DNA of 64,000 nt from assembly GCA_018894105.1 (NCBI GenBank), contig CM032120.1, positions 33,750,710 through 33,814,709 of the forward strand, written 5' to 3'. Position numbers and translations under genes: made by a program. This document shows, piece by piece, positions 1-11,539 of the stretch. Under the pieces are notes generated by a model that made no database searches, was not told the DNA's origin, and saw only the letters and a list, made by a program, of their open reading frames with translations. The first letter of the stretch is position 1, and the number at the start of each line of letters is the position of its first letter. The stretch comes from Jacaranda mimosifolia. Lineage: Eukaryota > Streptophyta > Magnoliopsida > Lamiales > Bignoniaceae.

Positions 1-745
1 CACTTTATGACCTCATTTTTGGAAAACTCCTTTTTCAAATTGTCATACTACCTTGCGCAAGGATTTCTTGGAATCGATCATTATAGAATACATAGGAGAT
101 GTACTCGCCCTTCATAAAGACGAGGAGTTGAATTTCATCTTGGATCTCACAAACCTCCATGTCTAAGTAGCTCATGCCCAATCACCACCCAAATGGCCCG
201 CTAGGTAACTAGGGAGGAGTTAAAGCATGAGGATCTAAGCACAAGATTACCATAGATCCTTAGGTCAAAGGACTAATTATATGCACTAGTGTAAGCAAAA
301 GAACTTGCTACTATCAATTTGCCACTCAGCTATCTAGTGGATTATCTGGGTGGGCCTTTCGTGCCTTGTTCCCTAACAAGAACCCACTAACATGCATCTA
401 TATCTCATATGGGATTGCCCTAGAACAGAGCAATATCCAACTCCTTGGATGTATGCATCGTTAGTGCAAGTCTATCTGGATCTTAGATGCCTTATCTCTT
501 AAGATCCTATGACTTGAAAATTTTAAGATTACGACTGTGTAAGACTTATTCCATGATCACCACCTAGTGCATAACCAAGTCCCATAGTCTTGTGTGATCT
601 AAGGGCTTCAACCAAATGCCAGTGAAGTAAATATAAGCATAAGATGAAGATGGCCATATTATTAATATCATTCAATCAAGATTGTATCACAAGTGAAATA
701 CTTTACAATGCCAATCTAATTGTCTTGCGGGTTACTATTCCAATA
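1..745 (-). mobile_element. Partial copia LTR, inverted, cut by window edge
   Basis: Read on the minus strand this segment matches the first ~740 bases of the LTR of the complete copia element at 27123-36963. Shared landmarks in order are the start (TATTGGAATAGT), the block around CTTCATCTTATGCTTAT, GGTTGAAGCCCTTAGATCACACA, the stretch reporting GCATCTAAGATCCAGATAGACT, and the region near the window edge ending GAGGTCATAAAG. The outer end of the LTR is at 745; the rest of the element, if present, lies left of base 1. It is clearly diverged from both LTRs of the full element. Whether it is a solo LTR or the end of a longer element cannot be told here. Confidence 0.85.
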
Positions 746-1383
746 CTGGGCACATTGTTACCATGGATACACTGGTCTGTTGATACCCTTAGGGGTGGGT
801 CATGGGATCGGTACCGAAAGACGACTGAGCGGAACTGACCGACGCTGGATGGTCTCCAACCAATACCCTATTACTATTATCTTTTCTCATAGCTAGTTGG
901 AGGTAATTGTCTATTAGTAGGATAAGGCATATAGCTAGCCATGTTGATACCTATTTACTGTACTGAGCTGATCACTTAGAGACTTGGAGGAATAAAGGTT
1001 TCCTGTGCTTTCGAAAGTGGGGTGATAAGGTAGTAGAACCAAAAACATCAGGTTTTGCGAAAGTGTTATTAATATATTATCTATTTATTAATTTGTCTAG
1101 CCAGTTGTATTCTTTTTACCTGCGTTATGCCTCATATATCTGCTATGGTCGTGACTGTTTTATGTTGATTTAGTACTTATTGACTTATTATCACTTTGTA
1201 TACTTGTGTTGCTCCTCTGTTAATAAATAAGGGTAGTATAGTGTTTATGTATTAAAATTAAGGTTAAATTGCAACAAATAATGAATGGGAAGTGATGTGC
1301 ATAATTGTAAAAAAAAAAAAAGGGGACTTTTTCTACTTATTGTTTTTTTTATGAGAGTCTTTTACTCGTTTCCATTTTCATTG
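746..1383. other. Unassigned non-coding sequence
   Basis: This stretch flanks the partial copia LTR. It has no supported gene and no terminal repeats that could be paired. Around 790-870 it is less AT-rich than its surroundings, without a recognisable product. Confidence 0.5.
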
Positions 1384-1517
1384 GGGTTAAAATGCAATTT
1401 GCCCCTTAAAAGCGTAATACATTTACTATACCCCATTAGGCATATGAAATAGCCTCGCATTTTGCCCCTCAAGGGCATTTTTTTTCAGTGAAAGTTTGTC
1501 AAAGAAAGTCATTAAAT
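1384..1517 (+). repeat. Dispersed direct repeat, copy 1
   Basis: This copy shares a colinear block with 3430-3556: TTAAAAG.RTAATACATTT, then TAC-CCC-TTAG-CATATGAAATA, then CC-CTMAGGGCATTTTT, then CAATGAAAGTTTGT or its equivalent. By eye about three quarters of positions agree. The two copies lie in the same orientation, one on each side of the Mutator-like element at 1936-3336, but outside its target duplication. The family was not recognised. Confidence 0.7.
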
Positions 1518-1935
1518 ACTTATTATGTTCCCAACATTTGGAAATTTTGATATAATAAGAATATAGGAAAAAGTATCATATCTACAACTAAAATCTTATA
1601 GATAAACTTTTGTTTTTATGCCTAGTGCACCAATTGATGCATGCCTTTGAAATAAGCTAGTAGCTTCAAATTCTTCATAACCTTCTCTTGAAGCATGACT
1701 AAAACTTTGAAGTTTGTTATCTTCAATAGATATACACCAATGCCAATTATCGTGACCAGTACAATAATAAAAAAGAGCCTTCTCGAATTATTGCTTGTTT
1801 TCAGATATTATTATAGATGTCTTCTTCCTATAATCTCTCTTTTTGCACCTCTCTTTTCTATATTTCAACACTCTAGCATTAGTACAAAATTGTTCCATAA
1901 AAAGGTCATCTAAATATTGTATAGAAAAGTAACTA

Positions 1936-3336
1936 GAGCATGTCTACGGTGAGGTATGCTTGTATTTACCTCATATGAGGTATCATTAAATGACATATGT
2001 CTTTTTACAACATGTTATCATTAATTCTGCAATAAGTTGTTGGTTCGCATTTTTAGTACATCAAATGCTTAGTATATATTTAAAATAATAATTAAAAGAT
2101 ATTTTTTTTAAAATTATTGTATTAGATAACATAACTTCATAATTTTAAATTACATATTTTATAATATTAAAATAATAAATATATTTAAAATAATATAGAT
2201 GAATAGAATTATCTTTATTTATTAACTAAAATAAAAAATTTAAGAATAAATATAAAATCTAAAACTATCATCCTAACAATATAATTTAATTTTAAATAAG
2301 CAATTAAATAATTTTAATCATTTTAATATAAGTTGATAATTTTAAATTAATACAATAAGTTAAAAAAAACAATTATTATGGATTAATACTAATAATATAT
2401 AAAAAAATATATATATTTAAAATAATTTGATTAACTTAATTAATTAATTAAAAAACAAAAAATAAAAAACATTGATATTCTTCTCCCCCACCCTGCAAAC
2501 CGCAAATCGCCCAGCCCCTTGTCCCATGATCCCATTTTGCTAGCCCAACCCCCTCCTTTCCCTGCCAGCCAATAGCCGGGCTGGCCATGGCCAGCCGCCC
2601 CAGCATGGCCAGATCTGGCTGCCTAGTCAATCGATCGCCAACCATGGCCATCGAATTTGGGCAGGGATTGGGAATGAGGGATGGGATTTATATATATTTA
2701 TATATATATGTATTTATTTATATGTATATTATAGATGTGTATATATATATTTATGTATATGTAAATATATATTATTTTAAAATATATTTTGCAGAGGATT
2801 TTTGTGGTATCTAATTTTTAACATTTTTATTTTTTAAAATTTGTTAGTGATGGTTAAATGGATGTTTCATATTTTGTGAGTGTTTTTATAAATAGATCAA
2901 TTTTTAATTTTTTTTTCATAAATAGATAATAATTTTCGTCAAAATTTTAATGGAAAATTGGATGGAGAATCAAAAGTATTTAAAAAGTTATAGAATATGG
3001 ACTACAAATGTTTAATATCATAAGTTTAAGACTAACAGTGCAATTAAATTATGAGACCAAAAAGGTAATTTCTCAATTTGGTAATTAAATAAGTTTTTAT
3101 AAAAATTTTATTGTTTATAGTCACTTTTTTAGTATAATGAACCATTAATATACAATTAGAATTAACTATCAACTAGTTGTACGAGTAACAGGTTAAATGT
3201 ACTTATTATGTTGCCAACTATTTATTGAAATGAAAGATTATGATTTCACATTTTAAATCACACAATTTGCATTAAGTACATTTATACATCTCTCACATGA
3301 GGTATGTACAATCAAGATTGCACCGTAGACTACTCC
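1936..3336. mobile_element. Non-autonomous Mutator-like element (MULE/MITE)
   Basis: The ends are inverted repeats: GAGCATGTCTACGGTG at 1936 and its counterpart GGAGTAGTCTACGGTG read inward from 3336. The following bases also match (TACCTCATATGAG against TACCTCATGTGAG). Both ends are bordered by the same nine bases, AAGTAACTA, at 1927-1935 and 3337-3345. A 9-bp target duplication is the hallmark of Mutator-like elements. No transposase is present. Most of the interior is very AT-rich, but a GC-rich block sits at about 2480-2680. Confidence 0.85.
2480..2680. other. GC-rich block inside the Mutator-like element
   Basis: About 200 bases of C- and G-rich sequence are embedded in an otherwise extremely AT-rich element. 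It contains a perfect 18-base palindrome, GGCTGGCCATGGCCAGCC, at 2579-2596, and further GGCC and CCATGG motifs. Open frames cross it on both strands, but neither gave a recognisable protein. Mutator-like elements are known to pick up host DNA, often GC-rich (Pack-MULEs), so capture of a host fragment is a reasonable inference, not shown. Confidence 0.5.
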
Positions 3337-3429
3337 AAGTAACTAATGTGAAAAGTAAGAGCAAATATATATATATAGCCAAGCTCCACAAATAGCTATA
3401 AACAACTATTTTATCATAGCTCAAAATTA

Positions 3430-3556
3430 TTACAATTAGAACCTTTAAAAGTATAATACATTTCATATACCCCCTTAGACATATGAAATAACCTTACAGT
3501 TCAGCCCTAAGGGCATTTTTATCAATGAAAGTTTGTTAGAAAAAGTAAAATTATTG
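3430..3556 (+). repeat. Dispersed direct repeat, copy 2
   Basis: This is the partner of the repeat at 1384-1517 in the same orientation. The shared blocks are TTTAAAAGTATAATACATTT, CCCCCTTAGACATATGAAATA and CCCTAAGGGCATTTTT followed by AATGAAAGTTTGTTAGAAAAAG. Confidence 0.7.
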
Positions 3557-6500
3557 ACTCTGTATGAAAAGGTATTTTTGAAGGTTCAACTTATTTTTTA
3601 GACAGCGACTATTGGAAATCCAAAAAGCAGAACAAAGGCTCTTGGTGATAAAGGCTCTCGGTGATTTTTGAAACAATAAGGGTTTTCTGCTATTGCATCA
3701 AACCTCAAGGAGTGTGATTGTAATTCACCCTGCTCACATTACTTGAAATTTAATGTTTCTAGCTTATCTACAAAATTTGAACTAATGTTCTTGAGATAAA
3801 TATTTCAATACTTTAATGAAAACTACTTGTATTTAAAAAAAATGAACAGTACATATCTCGTATGGGAGTATAGTATTCTTATTCTCTGACTTCATGGTTT
3901 TTTCTTTTATTTTTCAAAATTAACAGGCATCATAGTTTTGTCTCCACCATCATATGAGTACTTTTAGATCCAAAAACCCATTTTTAGATGTGAACAAGAA
4001 TTTTTAGAACTTGAAAGTGGACATGATGCTACCGAACAAGGGGAAAAGACGACGGTGCAATATCGCTTTCTGAATTCAAATGCACTATCTAGGTATGGCT
4101 GAATTTGAATTTGGACATTTTAACTTAATATGGGTAGAAATATTTTTCAGAAGTACGTGATATTTTACGATTGCATTAGGATATATTATAGACAGTATAA
4201 TTGGCAAGTAGAAAACTCCAAGAATGGGAAAGTAATGCGAATACAAAGGTCCCTATAGCTTGTATCAATATTGTCTCAAGAAATTTAATCCAAGACCAAG
4301 TATAGTATATCAATATACCTCCATACTTCATTCAGGTCCCAGAAAGAACTAGGTATCCTAAAGAAAGATCCATATCCGCATCCACAATAAAATGAGTGAT
4401 TGCTGATTCAAATATTGTATTTAATAGGAACAAAAGAATGCTTCCTCAAAGAACTGGACTGAACAAAATAAAGCAAAAATAGCAGATTTTTTAGCAAGAG
4501 AAACTCATACTTTCTAATGCAGGAAAAAGGGTAGAGACACTTGCATTTAAAATTACCCTTTCATACCTGTTTGCACCCAAGTACACAACATGAGAATAAG
4601 CAGCTAACCATCAGATAATCAAGAACTAATAACACAGACATGTCAAGAACCTCAGATAAACTAACTGCCAGTATCAGTTTCATCTTCTTAGAGAGCTACC
4701 ATTATAGCCAAATAAAATTTGGGTGTAGGAAATCTATTACTCCACCACCTATCATATGCTAAAGAATAAAGAAACCTTGGATGGACCACATGAAAGCTGA
4801 AGTTGTTCAGCTAAATCACTACTCAATCTATTTAAGCCTGTACAAATAGCTAAAGATACCTAGATAGTAACACGGCCACTAGTTCAATAATCATGTATTT
4901 TTACATCACATAAAAATCATGCATTTGAAAACCAACTAATATCACTTCACTGAGCAAAAGGGCAAAACGGCCACGCAATGATTTCCATACAAACTAAGTA
5001 GAGATAAGAAGTTAATGTTTGCTATTTGCATACGTAGTTATAATGTTTTTAAATATCAAAATGAAAAATCAAGAAGGAAACTTTGGACCAATTTTAATCA
5101 ATAGATTGATACACTCTAAAAGGGTGGATTCTTCTCAATGAAGTCTAAATAACTCATACACGGGAATTACTGCAAGGCAAGTTGAGCTTCACAAGTAATA
5201 AAGTCAGCATAATAAATACACTTATGGACAAATAAACAATGAAGAACAATTGCAAGGTAAATAATACAACAAAATTGCCGATCAAATTAAAAAGCATCAA
5301 GGGCGCAAGCCGCAAGAGGGATCCCTCTGATGGATTGAAATGATTAGCCCTCGTCCTCTGACATGTTGCTTAAGCGATATCAGTACATGGTCTAGGGCCC
5401 TTATACCTAGTAAGGAGGGGCCTTGGCCCACTTCCTTCACCTCTCTCAATAACCCTTCAAGAGGCTCTAAAAAGCTACTAGAAATAGGATACAGAGTCCA
5501 TTAAGCCGTTGACTCATTTGAGCTTATTTTCATATAGTCCACTTTACATGGCTATCTTGAATGAGTCATTTAAGCAGCAGTGCCCAAGATAATTCAACAA
5601 GAAATATATACATACGCACCTTCATTTTCTTTTCCAGACAATCTATTCCTATTAAAATCATATAAAAATAACTATAAACTTTCGAGTGGACATCCTTGAA
5701 ATCGCTAAAAAAACCAATAACTGTCCACTACATGACAGCCCTTAAAATATATTTCTTCTCACAAACCTTTATTTCGTAACAAAGAGACAAATTTCAAAAT
5801 CTGATTACGACATTACAGATAATATACCACTTAATAACAAAATATTTTTATTCATAGAGTGTAGCAGAGAAGATCAAAATGGAAGCATTGAAAACATGGG
5901 ACTTCAATAGTTGCTAATCTTTATTTTTGACTTCAAAACTACAAATTCATTCATAGAAATTTCTCGTATCCCATCAGAAATAAATTTACTGTAAATCATG
6001 CAGAAAGTAACTAGAATCCTGCAAAGTAACCAGAAATGTGATTAATTTATCAGAGCATCTTCAAAGAATGGAAAGAAGGAAAGATGTATTGTGTGGTAAA
6101 AATGCCATCAAAGTCAACCTTTCATGCCCTGCAACAATATAGTCTTATGATGATAGTAAGAACGGGAAGTTGCCAAAGCAAGACGCTTGCAGTAGTTATT
6201 TACATTCAGGTAATTTGTTATGCACCAATCAAATTATCTTATAACAACTCAAATGTAATTTTGGAAACTCAAATTTAGGTAGTAAAGTGCCTAGTATAAC
6301 CAAATAACGGTTTTAATTTGCAGCAACAAGCTTTTCCTTTCTGTCATAGCAACTGACCAATTGATTTCAATTCTAGGTTTTAGCAATGAAGCACCAAAGA
6401 AAAGCAAGAGAAGAGGAATACTTTCCCAGAACACGTTTACACATAAAAAGGTACCTACTGTTCTGCAAGCAACTAGCATATCCAATTAAGCATATCCTCA

Positions 6501-6967
6501 ATATCACAGTAATTCGGTAATTCCAATTTCCAAAACTGCTCAAGAACTTAATAAAGGAGGAGAGTGGACCGAGGAACACATAGATCATTAGCCACCAAGG
6601 TGAATCTGGCCAAGGAATCACAACATTCAACAACAAAAAACATATCTACACCAGAATCAGGCAGCATTGAAACAGTCCATTAAACCAAAGACCAAAAAGA
6701 AAGCAGCAACATTCCCAAATATAATTTGCCAACCAAATAGGTAAATTTCACCAAGACAGGTGTCATTAGATGCATGACAAAGCAGTTTCTATTAATCCTC
6801 AGCATCAATAGATATGGCAAAAGATTTGTGTATTACAAGTCAAAGTACAAGCATTAAATACATATAAATTCTGAGATGAATACAGGAAAATATTTGGGTC
6901 ACAAGTTGTATGCACTATATTAGAAAAGTGGCCTCTTCTGGTGCAACTCGTGCAAGAAAAAAAATGA
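3557..6967. other. Non-coding 3' flank of the transporter gene
   Basis: No gene and no pairable terminal repeats were found in these 3.4 kb. The segment nearest 6967 probably includes the 3' untranslated region of the minus-strand transporter gene. A less AT-rich stretch at about 5290-5560 is unassigned. Confidence 0.5.
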
Positions 6968-8017
6968 TCATACACCAGAAATTTTACCAGAAATGCCTTT
7001 TTCTTGATCCCTATCTGCTTCATCATCATTCTTAATGTCCATTTGCTTGGACAATGCAGACTCCCGTTGGTTTGAAGCATTCCCGACTCCACCAGTGACA
7101 GACTGCTGATAGACAACCCCTCCAGCAATAGTCAGGAGCAAACACACCAAGCCAAAAGGAGTAGCATGCTTATCCCAAATCAACACATTGATGGCAACGG
7201 TCAAAAATTTGTTCACCACCCCCGTAACGGTAAATGCTGTCGCTGAGATAACCTTTCTTGCTGCGAAACCAAAGAAACTAATAAACAACCCAAACAAACA
7301 AGATAGAGATACGGCAAAAAATGCGACAGGCTCAAATAAATCTCCGCTAGACGATGTCACTGCTCCAAACACATCAGCATACTCCCCAGTTATTATCCAA
7401 AACAGGGGCGCCATCATCAATGACAACAAATTATTGTACAGCACAAATCCCCAAGTGTTCAACCCCAGATTAGTCACCATGTGCTTGATGTAAACCATCT
7501 CGGTAGTAATTGTCACCAAATACGCAAAAGCCCAAGAATAGGCAGTCAGTGTAAACCCATTATCCGTGGCTACATATCCAACTGCACCCCCCAAAATGAT
7601 CACCAGCGAGAGGAATGTCAGTTTCGAAGGGCAAGGCTGTTTCCTAAATGCTGTATCAGCAATAGCCACAAGAAGTGGAGTCAATGATCTGAAAACTATA
7701 AAAGTGTCCACATTGGCATGGCGAAGGAGATTTGTGTTCGTAAAAATTGCCAAATAAAAGACCAATGCTGCTGGCAGGAACTTCTTGGCTGTTTCAATAG
7801 TGAAGGGATCGTGGTGCAAGAACCCAAATTTACCAAGAATCCATACCCCAAGAGCTGAGGTTAGGTACTGAAGAGCAGTAAGTAGTCCAGGGTAATTAAA
7901 TTTGGTAATGGCCAGTTTATTGATCACAGCAAGCAAGCTGGAACACAGAGCATAGCCAATGACCAGACTGCTGGTTGCATAGGATTGCTTAGACTCCTCC
8001 AGTCGGATCGAGGCCAT
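6968..8017 (-). CDS. GFT1: Golgi GDP-fucose transporter (GONST4/GFT1-like)
   Basis: A complete, intron-free 349-residue reading frame. It reads almost colinearly with Arabidopsis GONST4/GFT1, the nucleotide-sugar antiporter of the NST/TPT family that carries GDP-fucose into the Golgi lumen for fucosylation of xyloglucan, RG-II and N-glycans. About ten hydrophobic segments fill residues 15-305. The signature GVVNK (residues 266-270) is the GDP-sugar-binding G-x-x-N-K motif of plant GDP-sugar transporters. The blocks SSLVIGYALCSSLLAVINK (16-34) and NTNLLRHANVDTFIVFRSLT (94-113) are family landmarks. The charged C-terminal tail (residues 310-349) faces the cytosol in this family and is the most variable part. 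The start follows a plant-like context (CCCTGATGGC) and no upstream in-frame alternative is needed. It is the only intact gene in the window. Substrate is inferred from resemblance; GDP-mannose relatives are more distant. Confidence 0.93.
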   Translation of the reverse strand: MASIRLEESKQSYATSSLVIGYALCSSLLAVINKLAITKFNYPGLLTALQYLTSALGVWILGKFGFLHHDPFTIETAKKFLPAALVFYLAIFTNTNLLRHANVDTFIVFRSLTPLLVAIADTAFRKQPCPSKLTFLSLVIILGGAVGYVATDNGFTLTAYSWAFAYLVTITTEMVYIKHMVTNLGLNTWGFVLYNNLLSLMMAPLFWIITGEYADVFGAVTSSSGDLFEPVAFFAVSLSCLFGLFISFFGFAARKVISATAFTVTGVVNKFLTVAINVLIWDKHATPFGLVCLLLTIAGGVVYQQSVTGGVGNASNQRESALSKQMDIKNDDEADRDQEKGISGKISGV

Positions 8018-8640
8018 CAGGGCTTTTGAAATTTGGGTAATTTCTTAGGGCCCACTTGAAATTGAGCTCAATCTAAGCGAAATCAAGGGGGTTAGACGAG
8101 AATTTCCAATTAACGGAGAGAATAAAAGGCGCAAATAAGATTCATTGCTTAAAAGGTGAATGGAGACGATCTCTTGATTTACAGTGGTGAGAAAGTGAAA
8201 CCCTAGAAGTAGGAAAGAGAGCACGCAGGACGAATGTGAGCTAAAATAGAAAAGGAAAAGCTCTCATAGCAGTGAATTCCGGTAAAATGCATTCAATGGA
8301 AAACCGTTGGATGAAATCAGCAAATTGAGAGGTTAAATTTGCAGCGAAAGGTCAAAACAAATATGAGGGGATTGCAGTAAATTTGGAACCAAAAAAGTTA
8401 GTAAACTGATTTTCATCTGTGAAAAAAAGATCACACCACAGAAATAAATCGGAAATGAAAACGAAAGCTGAACGATATGAAGAAAAATATCTATATGATT
8501 TCAACCGACAGCAGTAACATGAATTGTCGGAGAAGACGTAAATGGGCTCAGAAGTGCTTGGTGACGAGTAAACGGGAATTAATGTGAAAACTTTTTCTCA
8601 TAATAAAGAAACGCTGACTGGTTGCTTTGTCAGGATAAAA
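8018..8640 (-). promoter_or_regulatory. 5' leader and putative promoter region of the transporter
   Basis: Immediately upstream of the minus-strand start codon is purine-rich leader-like sequence. No canonical TATA box at a convincing distance could be fixed by eye. The region is given only as the likely location of the promoter. Confidence 0.35.
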
Positions 8641-9352
8641 AATAATTGATAAAATATGTGATAAAATAAGTGATAATTATATAAATATATATATTTTTTC
8701 AAAATTATTTAAACGAGATATTAATAAATAATAGTCTGTTGCATTACATGTATGTGTTTTTGGACTATTATATTTACAATATATCCTTTTAGTTCTAAAA
8801 GTTTAAAATATAATATTGTGAGTATGTTTTTAATTTAATTGAGTTATTAATAAATTAAAATTTTTATAATTAATCAAAATTTTAAAATTTTCCTATTAAA
8901 TTAATAATATAAATAAAATGAAAAAAAATGTAAGTTTATTCAAGTAAATACAATCTATTCATGGACTTAAATAGCTTAATTGAACTTTATTTTACCGTTC
9001 ACAATATAGTTAATTTTATTTTTATTATATTTAAGTAAACTAACATTTTATATAATTTATTATAGAGTTCTGGAAATAATTTGCAATCATATTTTTTATT
9101 AATAAATGATAATTGGGGTTGGAGGAAAACATTCCACCTTCTATGTGGGATGCTTCATCCTAGAATCTTTTGTTTTATATCGGCCCGAGCTTTAATAATC
9201 ATTTAAAGTATTTATATTATTAGGTTGGATAAAATAATAAATGTTAATCTAATACCCCAATTTAAATGAAGCCCAAGTATGAGAATTAATTTAGAGTAAA
9301 TTTACATACCATATTATTAACTTAAATTCATTAGTTTGGATCTAAAACTCAG

Positions 9353-9383
<31 letters not shown>

Positions 9384-10083
9384 TTAACAAGGGAAAACGA
9401 AAATGATAATATTGAGGAATAATTAAATTGTTTTTCTTTTTTAAATAAAACAAGTACTAGTTGAAAAAAAATTCAACGCAATTGAGTATTGTTAAAAAGA
9501 ATAATATTGATTTATAAGCCAAATAATAAACTTCACATGGTAATGTCTTTTACAGATACTTTAGATGAGCTTTTTCCTTGAAGAAAAATATTTTTTCTTT
9601 CATTAAATTTTAAAGTTCAATAATAGACGCGTGATATGGCTATTGAAATAAATAAAAGGACCATTGCAATGTATTATTTTGACGCGTAGATCAAGTTTTA
9701 GGGCAAAGCTCAATCCAACCAGTTATAGAGTTAACCAAGACCTTTGCTACGTTCTGATTGGCTTATTTTAGATAGATGTGCTAACACGTGGCGGCAGGAA
9801 GATGAGGTTTGGGAGAAATAAATTTTTTTGGAAAATATATTTTGCGGGTCAAATTAGAAAACATGTAGAAGATAAAATTATGGTTAATTATTTTTGAAAA
9901 AAAGATAAATTTTGTTGTAAATATTTTTTCATATCAATTTTTGCTTGATTAGTTTTGTCATATTAAATTTTTATATTATTATTTTAATAATAATATAATA
10001 ATTGAAAATTATATATTTATAATAAAATAATTATTGAAAGATATAAATATTTTGGAATGATTAGAATTTTTTAATAATATGTT
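8641..10083. other. AT-rich intergenic sequence
   Basis: Long A/T runs, no supported gene. It contains a (TA)n tract at about 9352-9379. No inverted terminal repeats with matching target duplications could be paired here. Confidence 0.5.
9352..9379. repeat. (TA)n microsatellite
   Basis: An uninterrupted run of about 14 TA dinucleotides. Similar tracts lie at about 25297-25318 and 57299-57326. Confidence 0.95.
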
Positions 10084-10660
10084 CTAGGCTTCTCCTCCTA
10101 GAATATATTTGTATAGAGTAAGAGCTCGAGTTTGCAAATGATTATGCTGATGCCTGTTTGACTTTGGAGTTGGTATTTATCTATACTATTAATAAAACGT
10201 CTACCCCATTTTTGGTGTGTTTTCAAATATTTTCCTAAAAATGCCATCATTCTTAGTTTTTATTTCCATAATTACAAAATAACTAGCACCCCAATCTTAT
10301 CCCATTACTATCACTTAGTTTCATAATAATTGATGAGTGTTATACATATTTTTATTTATTTTTAATTTTTTTCTTTTCAATTTTTCTGCAGCTATATTAT
10401 ATCTCATTTATATTATTTTATTACTTTTATTTTATTAATAATTGCACACACATCGAGTGTGCATCAGCTACTAGTATTAATTGAGTCCCTGGTGTGCTTC
10501 AGCCTAATTGGGTTTAGAGCCTATCTTGGTGGACTTAAATTATTGGACTTATTGGCCCATTTTCTTGTTTATTATTTATTTTATTAGGCTTCTTCTTTTT
10601 TTTTTGTTTTTTTTTTTCACTTTTTTGCTCTTAGAGTCTTATATTGTCATATGATCAAGC
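10084..10660. repeat. Dispersed repeat copy split by a Helitron
   Basis: This segment is homologous to 52943-53210 in the same orientation. Shared landmarks are GGCTTCT-CT--TAGAAT, GTAGAGT-A-AGCTC, GTTTGC-AATGATT, then ATTAATTGAGTCC, then CCTATCTTGGT and TTCTTAT/TTCTTGTTTATT. In this copy the homology is interrupted at 10180-10474 by a Helitron. Because the other copy lies directly upstream of a minus-strand gypsy gag fragment, both may be LTR or leader fragments of that gypsy family. This is inference. Confidence 0.75.
10180..10474 (+). mobile_element. Short non-autonomous Helitron
   Basis: The insert begins with TCTATACTATTAATAAAACG and ends with CTAG. Eleven bases before the end is a perfect 7-bp hairpin: TGCACAC (10443-10449), a 7-base loop, GTGTGCA (10457-10463). 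It sits between A and T of the host. These are the standard Helitron features: 5' TC, 3' CTRR, subterminal hairpin, insertion between A and T, no target duplication. The homologous copy at about 53030-53050 reads straight through the join as TATTAATATTAATTGAGTCC, so the boundaries are supported by an empty site in the same window. It carries no gene. Confidence 0.9.
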
Positions 10661-11539
10661 CCTCTCTGACTTTTAATTTGAAATTTTATATTTTCATATT
10701 GAAAGCAGACTTTATGAGTTGATTTTATTTTATCTTGCCTTAATAGTTAATTTCATTATTTTACATCAATTTACTTTCAATTTAATTTTGGGGTAATTTC
10801 AGTAAATCTATAATTAAATAATTAGGAGACTAATAAGTTATTTGGGCTTGTTGCCTTCAAAAAATAGCACTTCACTAACAAGTTCCGACCTCCAAAGGGA
10901 CTTAGAAGTTTGATAGCTCTTTAACTTGGGAAGTTGTCTTTTATATCCAAGATGAGTTCCCAAGGTAAGTTTTTACCTTTTGTTTGCTCCTTCCCGTTAC
11001 TCAGATTTACTAACACATCTGAGATAGTTGCTTTCGAGGGGTTGTGTTTTGCTAGCGATTTGTACTCTGCATGAGCTTCGACAATATTTATCGCTCAAGT
11101 CTTTGAAGATTCTCTCAAATTGATTAACATTAATTTGTGGCGAAGTCACTTTTGGAGAGTTGTCCTTTAGGAAAATCAATCCCACTTTTGAGAGAGGGGT
11201 ACCCAGGCCCAAGAGTGTGATGTGGGGTAGTGATGATCAAAGTAGGTCCAACTTAGCATTAGAGTCCGAAGCCAGAGTCAAATTCTAAGTCAAGAGAGGA
11301 GGACTCTTTTTAAAGAGAAAACCGAGGATGCTTCTATTCTAGATACAAGCATTGTTGGCATTGGCAGTTCTCCTTGTTTTTTCACTTCGAATAAGTTAGA
11401 TTTTTTGAGATATAGGGTTGGTCTCATTGATGAGTCTGAGCTTGTAGGTCATGTCGAGACTTAGCAATTTTTGCCTTAGGCGTCCTTGCTTTATGAATCA
11501 CATAGATTTTTTGGAAAAATATCACCCAACAAACATGAT
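10661..11539. other. Unassigned sequence before the CACTA-like array
   Basis: No recognisable gene. A minus-strand open frame at 10997-11212 has no recognisable domain. Sequence at 11200-11460 has few A/T runs and looks like decayed coding DNA on the plus strand, but no family could be named. Confidence 0.4.

Noticed and set aside
2448..2814. Open frames on both strands across the GC-rich block of the Mutator-like element
   Set aside because: Both are open because the block is GC-rich and short; neither gave a recognisable protein, so no CDS is annotated.
11478..11500. CACATAGATTTTTTGG as a possible left end of the CACTA-like element ending at 25839
   Set aside because: It does not match CACTGCAAGAAAATTG beyond the first bases and the flanking triplets do not match.
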